NCBI GenBank assembly: GCA_035967665.1
Contig: JAYWLB010000025.1
Span: forward strand, 39,067-103,066
Direction: 5' to 3'
Source of the DNA: Arctic95D-9 sp035967665
Lineage (GTDB): Bacteria; Verrucomicrobiota; Verrucomicrobiia; Verrucomicrobiales; DEV007
Length of the DNA stretch: 64,000 bases
The notes under the pieces are model-generated. The model was not told where the DNA came from and made no database searches. It saw only the letters and a program-made list of their open reading frames with translations. Both the position numbers and the translations under genes were made by a program. Positions 10,552 through 21,200 of this stretch are shown here, piece after piece (positions within the stretch are counted from its first letter, which is position 1; the number at the start of each line of letters is the position of its first letter).

Positions 10552-10567
10552 GGGGGAGGTAGGGGAG
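10552..10567 (-). promoter_or_regulatory. C-rich pre-start motif of A, no Shine-Dalgarno
   Basis: On the coding strand CTCCCC, ACC.., CTCCCCC, then GAATT and ATG. There is no AGGAGG-like sequence before the start codon; the strand is pyrimidine-rich instead. CTCCCCC ends 5 bases before ATG, exactly as for C. Confidence 0.5.
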
Positions 10568-10592
10568 TAAGAGGGAAACGTAAGTCCTTTAG

Positions 10593-10612
10593 TTGCTGGA
10601 AGTGATTCGAGC
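10593..10612 (-). promoter_or_regulatory. Conserved leader block of A
   Basis: Twenty bases, ttgctggaagtgattcgagc on the plus strand, 47 bases before the ATG. It matches the B leader in 17 of 20 positions. It lies between the promoter-like block and the start codon, so it is probably in the 5' untranslated RNA. Confidence 0.4.
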
Positions 10613-10625
10613 AGGGACTTTTTCA

Positions 10626-10657
10626 GCTATTCTTATCAAATGTGACACCGCGATCAA
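10626..10657 (-). promoter_or_regulatory. Promoter-like conserved block upstream of A
   Basis: This 32-base block matches the block upstream of C in 24 positions without gaps. On the coding strand it reads TTGATC, then 17 bases, then AAGAAT, overlapping TTTGATAAG. A -35/-10 reading is plausible but the -10 is poor. It lies about 80 bases before the ATG. Conservation is seen; promoter function is inference. Confidence 0.45.
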
Positions 10658-10683
10658 GTGTGATTCCCAAAAAAATCACACTT
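10656..10683. promoter_or_regulatory. 10-bp perfect inverted repeat upstream of A promoter block
   Basis: AAGTGTGATT (10656-10665), 8-base spacer, AATCACACTT (10674-10683). It abuts the promoter-like block of A on its upstream side, so an operator is possible. The TGTGA/TCACA halves are 12 bases apart, too far for a CRP site (6). A hairpin in a B read-through transcript is the alternative; no U-run follows, so a terminator is less likely. Confidence 0.5.
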
Positions 10684-10764
10684 TCAGCGAATTGGCACCA
10701 CTGACTGTTGCTCCGAAACGACGAAATGTGACAAAAAGAGGGCAAAGTCGACCCAAAGTGTGTC

Positions 10765-10812
10765 CCCGGAGTAAGTTAAACTCTCAAAAAAGAATCAAAC
10801 CAATACTCCGGG
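10765..10812 (-). terminator. Inverted repeat 3' of B, possible transcript end
   Basis: CCCGGAGTA and TACTCCGGG form a perfect 9-bp stem around a 30-base loop, 63 bases after the B stop. The loop is long and no U-run follows, so it is a poor intrinsic terminator. It may protect the mRNA end or bind a protein. Confidence 0.3.
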
Positions 10813-10875
10813 CACTCAACTAACCTGTCTTAAATCACGATTCTCCAGCTACCCCCAAATCGACATCGCGGAAGA

Positions 10876-12205
10876 CTACTCGGGCATCCCGTTCGCTCGT
10901 CGCCAATCGGCATTCGAGCCATTCGGATGCGCATTGCCCTCAATTAACCCATCCAGAGCGATAGAGTTCAAGCGGCGTCCCATAACGGAATCGACTGTCA
11001 AGACATCCGTCTCGCTATGCGAACCGTTAATCGCCGGAGCAAAGAACACTTCAAAAGAACCTTTCGCGCCGGTGCTCCAGGCTGGAGCTGCCGTTTCCAC
11101 CTTCACATAATAGAATGTATTTCCAATCTCCAGTCCGCTGAATTTCGCTATCCAAGCCCCGGAAAGGTCGGCGACCACGGTCAGCGATCCGCCCCGCAAA
11201 GTCGAACCGTCCGCTCCCATCACTGACAGGGTGATCACAGATCCCGGCGCCGCTGTGCCTGAATACGTTGGCATCAGCAAGAGCAATGGCTCGCCTGTTC
11301 CTCCGTCACCGGTGCCTCGTCTCTCCGCAAACCGGAACCCTTCAAGAATGCCCGATCCGCCTACTCCGAAGAATTCACCGATCTTGCCTCCGGTCGATCC
11401 TACGACCCGAACCACGATCTTCTCTTCGACGAAACCACCACTTCCATCACTCACCAGGTAGATGAAGGTTTCCACTCCGACGTCGCCTGTGTCCAGCGCA
11501 CGGGTCGTAGGCAGACTACCGTCCACGGTGTAGACAAAGTTTCCGTCAGCATCGATGGAAAGCGTGCCATAGAGACCATCAACCAGCCTGACCGATCCGG
11601 GCACGACCGCACCACCGGCATTAGTCGATCCTCCAAACGGCGTTCCGTCAAAACGGGTATTCACCACTTTGAGCACGTCATCTTTGCCCTGCCCGTTGAT
11701 ATCAATATCCGTATCATTCGCGAGCGCATTTCCGCTCACCGTTTCCGAGCCACCCTGCGCGCCTTCGAACACGGTTACTACATCAGTGGCTAAAACCGGA
11801 TCGTCGTTCGTGCCGGTAATTTTAATCGTCACGGTTTGCGTGTCCTCGCGCCCGTCGATATCGGTTACCCGGATCGTGTAGGTCAAAGTCAGGGTTTCCC
11901 CCAGAGCAAGGAAATCAAAAGTCGTCGTGTTGCTGTCAAAGACCCAGTCAATCGTACCAATGGTATCCGGGGCAAGGATGATTGGATTTGGACTCGTGAG
12001 ACTGAACATCGCGAGGAAGTCGGCATTCGTGAGAACATCCGGCGTTCCCGCGACCCCCACGGCGGAATCCACCGCAGCACTTACAGTTCCGAGATCGTGT
12101 ATCGTCAGCGTTCCCGAAACCGTCAATGGAGCGTCGGTCTCCGTGAGCTCCTCGCTGGCAGAATCAGTTCCAGTCACGATGATATCCGGCGCGAGATTGT
12201 CGTGT
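10876..12205 (-). other. B C-terminal region: two VCBS/cadherin-like domains, Ig-like domain, conserved tail
   Basis: Begins after 'QQRIDFTGIEHDNLAPDI'. The first domain ends with ETLTLTYTIRVTDIDG and TVTIKITGTNDDPV, the hallmark of VCBS repeats. The second carries NALANDTDIDINGQG, GTLSIDADGNFVYTVDGS and GVETFIYLVSDGSGG. An Ig-like segment follows (YSGTAAPGSVITLSVMGADG, then SLTVVADLSGAWIAKFSGLE). The tail is FEVFFAPAINGSHSETDVLT to GMPE. VCBS domains are usual near the C-termini of giant exported adhesins. Confidence 0.8.
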
Positions 12206-15200
12206 TCAATCCCCGTGAAATCGATGCGCTGCTGCCCGCCTCCGAAGGTGTAGCTTCCGGCGCCGGGTGTAGCCCCGGGAGTCGGATCAAAGTCGGCGTC
12301 GATCGCATCGACCAGGTTGAGAACATCCCCGGGCAAAGTCCCCGGACCATTCCCTTCAATATTCATCTCTGAAGTCGTGCCCGGCTTCACGTTAAAAGTG
12401 TCCACGTCATCCCCGCCTTCGATGAAGACTTCGTTTCCGGCGGTCACCGTTCCTGATAAATCGACCGTGCCACCTGCAGTATCAACAGGCCCCACTTGAT
12501 CGACTTTAATTTCAATCTTTCCGCCGGCCGCTGCCAGTTCACCATCGGGATCGAGAATAAAATGATCACCCGCATTCAAAATGATATCCGCTCCGGAGGA
12601 AATATCGGAATCCCCCACCGTGATATCATCCGACGTGATCGCTATACCCCCTCCCAGCACGAGCGCTCCGTTCGTAGTCACGGTAACGCTGTCATTCATG
12701 CCGACAATAGAAGTGCCGGGATCTGTCGTATCAATATCGATCGCGGTGATTCCGACTCCGCTAATCGTCACGCTGTTCGCAGTGCGTGAAATAACCGTAA
12801 CTCCGGTCGTGCCTATGACATCAGCGCCATCAAGCTCACTGATTGTGTAGGTGTTTGCACCCTCATTATAGACCACGGTGAGACTGTTGACTGAATCACT
12901 TCCAATATCAGTAATCTCAAGCGCACCTCCCGCAACCAGATCTATCTGAGTTTCGGCAGGTCCCGCGAAGAGAACCACATCGTTGCCGTCACCTCCTGCA
13001 TAACTGATTACAAATTCCTGCCCTCCGACACTAACAGTAGCCCCTTCCGGGAGCCCGCTGAAAATACCCGTTACGGCGTCAGCGGTTCCGTCGTTGTCGA
13101 TGATGACAAAAGTATCCCCCTGAGATGGAATAAACCCACCTAACAGCTCAAGAACGAGAGAGCTACCGGTCAAATCCAGTTTTCCGTCACTCGCGTCCGG
13201 ATTGACGATTATCTGATCATGCCCACCGGCAGTGCCTGCCCCGTTTGTTCCGGCGAGTTGAATCTCGATTTCACCGCCACTGGCCGTGAAATCAGCTTTA
13301 ATCGTCGTCGTATCAATCGCGTCGTCCGCTCCAATCTGAAACGTTCCGCCGCTTTGTTCGAACTCACGGTTCAGGGTGGTGTCTTCGGTTGTGAAATCAA
13401 TGATGTTCACATCCTTAAGCGTCCCGTCGGTGAAGTTGAAGGTTTCCACGCCGCCACCTTCGACGATATTTCCACCCTGAAGGTCGAGAACGCCGCCGCC
13501 GAAATTGATCGTTCCGGTCGTATTCGCAGGGGTATTGGAATTTCCGCTCGCGCCGGGTGCAGCCAGAAGAATCGAATTGGCGGTTACCGTTCCCGTATCG
13601 AAACTCAAAGTGCCCTTTCCACTGCCGGCACCAGCATTGTGAAGACCCAATACGACTTCATCCAGAGTCGCGTCAAACGTTCCCGCTGACATGTCAAAAA
13701 CAGCGACCGCATTGTTTCCTGTGTTGGCAGCATTGCTCCCCACAATCAAATCGGTCGCAGCATTTGCGTTGCCAACGAGAGTCAGGGTTCCTCCCGTATC
13801 AATCGTGACAGAAGCGTTCGTTTTTCTACCTCCGACAGTAAAGGTATCAACACTGACATTGTTAATCCAGCCACCAAATTCAATGTGGCTTTCCACCGTG
13901 TTGCCCCGCGCAGGCGAATCCCCCACCACAATACTCGTGGCAGTGATCGAATTAAGGCCCGCGTTGGAAAGATCAAGGTGCCCGCTGGCAGTTCCTTCCC
14001 CCCCCGATCCTGAAGTCATCGTCCCAAGCTCGACCAGGGCAACGTTAATCGTTACGGAGGAGGCTGCGGAAAAATCGACCGTTCCGGTAGTGGTGGAGCT
14101 GTTCGAAGCGTAGGTGGCATCCCGTGTTCCAATCGACACAGTCCCATCTCCATTTCCGATCGATACCGCTCCTCCCGTCACGGTTAAGGTCGCCGTAGCA
14201 GGCACCGGATCAGCATTCGTAACCGTAGCGACTCCTAATTGATCTGCAGTAAGCCCCGCCTCGAGAATTGCATCCCCTTTCAGGACCGTAAATTCATCCA
14301 GTGAAATACTTCCGCCAACCGCTCCGGTAACGTTCGCTGTTCCCGTTCCCGTATTGATAGAAAGATCAAAAGTTCCGTCAATGGTGCCGTTCACAGCGAT
14401 GGCCCCGTTGACATCTTCGGTATCGAGCAACACATCAGCTGTCAAAGTGACGGCGCCATTCAATGTGATCGCATCAGCAACCACATTGGTACCCACATTG
14501 ATTGTCTCCGCAGTGACCGTAACAGCTCCATCAAGATCGGCTTGAAGCCCGTTCAAGTTCACGGTATCTCCCGCTTCAAGTCCGGCGTTGGATGTATCCG
14601 GTCCGGTCGCATCGATCACAATCGAAGTGATACCCGTCGCGTCGATGGTCACACTGTTGGCGGTTCGGGAAATCACGTTCACACCGGATGTTGCAATCAC
14701 ATTCGCCAGGTCAGACTCACTGATCGTGTAGGTATTGGTACTGCCGTCATAGGTCACGGTGATATCGTTGACCGAATCTGTCGTGATATCACTAATGCTG
14801 AGAACGCCGTCTCTCAATCCCACCTGCGTTTCTGCTCCACCATAAAGGACGACGTCATTTCCATCACCGCCGATGTAGCTGATCACGAAAAGCTCACCGC
14901 CCGCAGCCGTAACAATAGAACCTTCTTCCTGATCACTGAAAGCTCCGATCACAGCGTCGGTTGCCGTATCATTATCAATGATCACATAGGTGTGTCCGGG
15001 AACGGGAGGAGTCGTCACGGTGACAGCAAGTGTCGGCCGGAGCAACTCAGCAACGGCTCGTCTAAAAAGGGTCTGTCCATCTGCGGATAGGCTACCCACA
15101 TTATTGCCGAAAACTCCGGCAAGAAGAAGGCGGGCTCCCCCCGCTACACGACCATCGGCGCCGAGGGCATCCCCGGCATTCCAGCTCGCCGCCAGGATAT

Positions 15201-18200
15201 GAGAACCGCCACCTCCTGTGGCAAGAATAGTTCCTCCACCAACCGCATCATTGGCAACCGCATCGTAATCATCAGCATAAATATCAGCAGGATTACTCAA
15301 TCCGGCAAAAAGTGAATCGGCCCGCCCCGCAGCAGTAAGAGAGGTTTCGTTTCCTGCTGCAGCTGCCCCGCTAGCCAATCCTCCGGTATCAACCCAATCC
15401 CAACGACTGTTTCGTGCGAGGAAAGAGCTCAGGAGAATCGTCGGTGTTTCCAACTCTTCCCAAAAAGCCACTTCTGCTTCCCCACTGGCTAAATCGCCTC
15501 CACCATTCGAATAATTTCCGCTGTTCGTGTCTCGACTCACAATGACCAGATCAGCTGCCGCCAAAGCCTCCTGATCAGCAACAGAGAGAGAAATATAGCT
15601 ACCTGTAGTCACATTGGCTCCAAACTGATTTACCAGAAAATCGATTGTATCCTGATCGCCACTGGAACTGTCTGTCACCAGAATCACATTCGGCCGGGCC
15701 GGAATCAATTCGACCGAACCGGTAACAACGAGTTGATCGTGATTTCCTGCCCCGTCGCCCGGCGCTATTCCATCAATATCCACGACATACTCACCGCCCC
15801 CGCCCAAATTCAGGTCGCCGGTAGCCAAATCACCCGGACCGGAAACACCCGGCGAAACCGTTCCGATTGATTCTACGTCCGCATCGGTTGCACCTGTTCC
15901 ACCAAGTACAGCGCCTTCTGCGACGGTGTAGGTATCACCACCGGTATGAGTTCCGTTGACCAGCAGCGTCCCGGAGTTCACCCCGGTCGTGCCCGTGTAG
16001 GTATTGTCATCGGTCAGGGTCAAAGTTCCCGCACCTGACTTGGAGATCGATCCGGAAGTGCTTGCGCCATCGCTGATCTCTACATCAACAGTTAACCCGG
16101 CCCCTGCAGCAATATTAAAATCTCTGTTGGCTGCAGCCGCTGTGCTGGACAACTGAACTTCCACAGTTCCCGTGGTTCCACCACCGTCGTCGACAATTGT
16201 GGAAGTCGTTGTACCGCTGACGGTGACATCACCGTCCAGTATCAACCTGCTGCCGAGCGCACCCGCGCTACCAAACTTCAAATTCAGTCGACTGTTCTCC
16301 AGCGTCAGCCCCCCGCTACCCACAGTAACGGCACTCTGAAAACTTGAACTGTTGCCATAAACCGCAAAACTATTGGCCGCACCGAGCGTCGCAGCGGAAG
16401 CACTCATATCAACCAACGTCAGACTGCCAAACGAAGTACTGCTACCGCTGTTTCCGAGAAATACAGGATTGCCAGCTCCGCCGGTAAAGCTGCCGGCTCC
16501 GGTGACGTTTAAGTTCGAACTAAATCCAGTGTTAAAGGCTCCTCCATCCACCGTGAGGCTGGCGAATGTTTCGGTGACGGGAACACTTCCGGCGTTGGCA
16601 CCGGTGCCATTGAACACACTGCCCGCACTCATACTGACCGCCGAAGTATCGACAATCTGATTATCCGCTCCGAAGGTCAGATTGCCCCCCGCAAGGTGAA
16701 GATTTCCACCAACGGCATTGGTGTTCGTCTTATCAAGATGCAGGATACCACTCGAAACGGTAGTAACTCCTGAGGCGGTGTTCTCGATAGTTCCCGACAA
16801 AATAAGGCGACCGACTCCTGTCTTGGTCAGCGCTCCCTGTGTAGCGCCATCAGCCACACCAGTACTCACAGTGAGATCAGCGCCGCCGCCTCCCACATTG
16901 AAGTTGTGCCCACCATTCAACTGGATCTCAGCAATGCCACTCGTTCCTCCTGCGGTGTCTTCTCTGATCGCCGAAGGCGAAGTTCCAACCGTCGTGACAT
17001 CCCCTTCGAGGATCAATCGGCTTCCCAAAGTGCCGCCGCCTCCGCGACGGAGGTTCAAGTTGCTGTTATTGAGGGCCACCCCTCCGGCACCGACATGGAG
17101 TGTCGAGACAGTACTGGCGTGATTGCCATACATCGCGAAACTGTTCGCGGTCAGACCGCTGGTCGAGGTCATGTTCACCAACTCGAGGCTGCCGAATGAG
17201 AGCAGTTTCGTTCCACTGTTTCCAAGAACGAGGGTGTTGCCTGCGCCTCCGGTAAAGCTTCCCGCCCCCGTGATCGTCCAACTGCTTCCGCTCGTTGTAT
17301 TGAAAATCCCTCCGGTAACAGTAAAGCTGCCAAAGATTTCCGTCACACTCGCCCCGTTATTCGATCCCGTTCCATTAAAGACACTTCCTGAATCGCTCAT
17401 CGTTACCGCCGCGGTATCAACAATCTGATTGCTTCGTCCGAAGGTGATTTGCCCCCCGGTGGTAATGTCAAGGTTTCCTCCGATGGCATTGCCACCGCTA
17501 TTGTTCAAGTGAAGGCGACCGGCACTCACGGTCGTGAGACCACTGTAGGTATTACCCACTGAACCAGCGAGATCGAGCCTGCCGACACCCTGCTTGGTCA
17601 AATTCCCTGTGCCGCTGACAGAACCGTTAATGCTGCTCGTTCCCGTGGAAACGTCAGCAGTCAGGGTGTGTGCTCCGAGATTGACAGAACCGTTAACGGT
17701 CAGTGTCGTCGCATCAAGTTCCACTGACGCCCCCAGAACAATCGCCCCGGTATAGGTCTGCGTCGTTCCAGTGATGTTGGTATTCAGATTGATTGTTTCG
17801 GCATTAATTTCAACCGCCCCTGCAAAAGTCAGCACACTGGAAATCGTAACTGAATCGGTTGCGCCACCCTCTGTCGGATTCGCCGTGTTGACATCAAGGC
17901 CGGCAGAAACAGCATCGACTCGAACGTGAATTTCACTCTCACTGATTCGATTCGCATCCGCAGCGGCAATCGGTGTCGTCAAAACCAGAGGCGTCGCGTT
18001 GATGTCCTTGATAACATAGTAGTTAGTGCCACCGATGTTCTCGATCGTTATCTGGATATTGTCAGCGGACTCGTTGTTGATATCGCTGATCACAAGGTTG
18101 CCGCTTCCATCGATTGAAACTTCAGTTTCCGCTTCACCATGAGCTGTGAGAACCACGTCGTTACCCGTCCCCCCCACATAACTGATGGTGTAGACGAGAC

Positions 18201-21200
18201 CACCTGACGTGAAAGCGCTGCCCTCCGTCAATTCGACGAGCCCGCGCGCTTCATCGATGAACTGAAAGGTGCCGGTCACCGCGTCAACCCCGTCATTGTC
18301 AATGATGACAAAAGTAGAATTGACCGCCGGAACAAATCCGAAATTCAATTCCAGGGTTGCGTCAACGATACTGACAGTCCCCTCGACAACGACCTGATCA
18401 TATCCCGAATCCGGCACAGATCCGTCCAGTGCCAAACTCAACACATCATCGCTCGCGAGATCAAGATTCCCGGAAACTCGCAAGGTTCCCAACCCGGACA
18501 ATCCGGGAGCAACATCCCCGTTAAAAGTGACGGTTCCTCCTGTGATATCCGGAGTCGCTCCCCGGTCGAGAATCTCCCCGTTACCGGAGGTGAGCACGAC
18601 ATCACCTGATGTCAGAACACTGTTAACCGTGATATTGCCATCGGCAGAAAGAAATACATCACCGTCTCCCCCATCGACGGAAGAATTACCCGCCATGGTG
18701 AGAGCTCCCCCACTGGCTGCCAATTTGACGAAAGGAACGGCCGTAATCGTAATATCGTCCAGCGCAATATCGCTTCGATACCCGGGATCGACGCCCCCTC
18801 CCGCAGTGACCTGCCCCGCAATTCCATCAAAACGCACCACCACTTGAGAACTCCCGACGAAGGAATTGAGATCAACAGTGGCCTGATGCCATGTATTCCC
18901 CTGATTGGCCTCAACCGAAAACAACTCGCCCGACCAGGTCACTCCGCCATCTGTGCTGACAAAAACCTTCAGTGAGCCCATTTCCGGATCGACCCCCAAC
19001 ATGTGATAATAGAACTCAAGACTCGCGCTCTCCATTGCGCTCAAATCAAGAGTCGGAGAATGGAGTTGAGCCGTCGAACCGGTCAAGACATGGTCCGATG
19101 TCTCAATGTAGAGATATTTTCCGGAATTAGTTCCGGTGGTATGATCCGTTCCCGGTCCGGTGCTCCCGCTTGGAGTTCCACCTGCGTCCGGAGTCCAGTC
19201 AATCTCATCAGTTCCCTGAACATTTACCCAACCGTTACCCAAAGCGATGTTGGTTGCTCCCGCCCCGGTAGGCCCCTGAACAAAGGTCTCGAAATCTTCC
19301 TGCACCAATGTGCCTGAATTTAATCCTGTGATCGTTGAGCCATCGAGAATATTCAGATCATTCCCGGCACTCATGTTGATGCCGAGACCTGTGACCGTTG
19401 TGCCTGCGGCAATGGTAAGATCAATCGAGCTCGTAATATTTACACCCCCTCCGGCAGTCACGCCGATAGCGGCTCCTGTTTCACCAATTGTTAAACTACC
19501 GGTATTGGCAATAGCTACGCCGCCGCTGCCCCCACTCGCTTCCACATTGTTGACAACAGTATCCAACTGACTCCCCCCGCCGACTCCGCTGCCGGCAGTT
19601 GCGATGAGGATGTCAGCAGTCAAATCGGTTCCGGAATCGCCACCCTCGAGAATCGCCCCGCTCGTTGCCGTGGCTGTAATCGTCGATGTCGTCGATACAC
19701 TCGACACCACAATATTGCCATCGGCAGACAAAGTCACATTTCCGCTTCCGGCATTGACCGTTGATCCATCAGCCATCGTGATTGCTCCGCCAATTCCGTT
19801 CTTATCACCATCAGCATCCGCGATGATATTGATCGTTGTGTTACTGACAGGGTCACCTGTGATACGGAAGTCATCAATCGAGATGTCACCGGCGTAACCG
19901 CTTCCGGCAACACCTTCGACGCGAAGGACAAAGTTCTCACTCCCTGCAAAACTGCTCAAATCCAGCGTCGCAAGATTCCACTGATTACCCTGAGAACCCG
20001 ATTGGGTAAAGAGAACGGATGACCAGGTCACCCCGCCATCGGAACTGCCGTAGACATTGAACGTTCCCATCTCATTCCGACCGTTGTCGAACATATGATA
20101 GTAGAACTCTGCACTCGCGGTGGAATGTTCGCTGAGATCAATCACCGGAGAGTATAGCTGAGCGGTCGGCCGGGGTGAAGACGTTCCCCCTACACCACTC
20201 GATGTTTCGATATAGAGGTATTTGCCGTCAGCAGTCCCCGTCGTGTGATCGGTTCCGGAACTTGCGGCACCCCCGGGACCGGTATCAGGGCTTGGTGTAC
20301 CGCCACTATCCGGAATCCAGTCAATTTCATCTGCCACGCTGGTCGTAACGTTTATCCACCCGGCACCAAGAGTCTGCTGAGGTCGTTGACCGCTCGTTGG
20401 CCCCTGCCCGAATTCCGTATCATTTTCGAAATCCTCAACCAGCAGATCCCCACTGTCAGCGAAGAAGCGGAAGTCATCCAATGATATATCGCCCTGATAG
20501 CCATCGCCGCGAACACCGGTGAGCCGCAATTGAAACGAACCTGCATTGTCGAACTGCGAAAGGTCAATTGTGGCCTTTTTCCATTCGTTCCCCTGTTCTC
20601 CCGAATAGACACGAAACTCTGTCCAGGTCGCGCCTCCGTCAGAACTTCCTTCCACGATCAGCTCACCGATGTTCTCCCCATACATGTGGTAGAAAAACTC
20701 CACCGACGTATTGGTCTCACCTGTGAAATCCAGCACGGGGGAAAGCAACCTCGCAAATTCCCCTTCTCCAGGTGACGACGTTTCCACATACAAATAGGTT
20801 CCTGTGGAGGTCCCGGTGGTATGATCCGAAGACGGACCGGTATGTCCACTTGGGGTGCCGCCTTTGTCGGAAACGAAATCTAACGTTTCAGGTTGGAGAT
20901 TCACCCAGCCATTGTCCAGGGCGATTGTATTTAGAAAAGCAGTCGTGCTTCCCTGGGTAAAACCTTCAAAATTCTCAGAGAGCAGGACAACGTTACCCAA
21001 CGCAGCAGCAGGTCCGGTAATCGACGTTCCCGAACTAATCGTCACATCGTTGTCGGCTATCAAATCGATCGCTCCACCGACGACGGTGACGTCATTCAAA
21101 TTGAGGTCCGCACCGCTTTCCATAGTCAGGGTATGGGCACCGGAATTAACCTCCCCGCCGATATTGGCATCACCGGAAATGGTTTTCAGCGTGATCGATC

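Larger units (their letters stand above)
10547..10875. other. Intergenic region between B stop and A start (329 bases)
   Basis: No convincing gene. In the direction of transcription it holds a 9-bp inverted repeat, a 10-bp inverted repeat, a promoter-like block, a leader block and a C-rich motif, each listed separately. It also has scattered TGTGA motifs (near 10641, 10659 and 10728), of which only the pair in the 10-bp inverted repeat is arranged palindromically. Confidence 0.6.

Noticed and set aside
10544..10600. Upstream alternative start for A
   Set aside because: No ATG, GTG or TTG lies in frame between the upstream stop and 10546, and the MKNTTS start matches B and C.
10656..10683. 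CRP-type operator
   Set aside because: The TGTGA and TCACA halves are 12 bases apart rather than 6.
10593..10823. Plus-strand frame of 76 codons in the B-A spacer
   Set aside because: Starts with TTG, has no ribosome site at fitting distance, and overlaps the conserved regulatory blocks; no counterpart in the other spacers.
10876..11030. PEP-CTERM, LPXTG or type IX-like sorting end
   Set aside because: No PEP box with a hydrophobic helix and Arg cluster, no LPXTG, and no pattern that I know from type IX C-terminal domains.
10876..12205. Autotransporter C-terminal barrel expected from the PATR repeats
   Set aside because: The C-termini hold VCBS-like and Ig-like domains and a hydrophilic tail; no amphipathic barrel strands or terminal aromatic residue.
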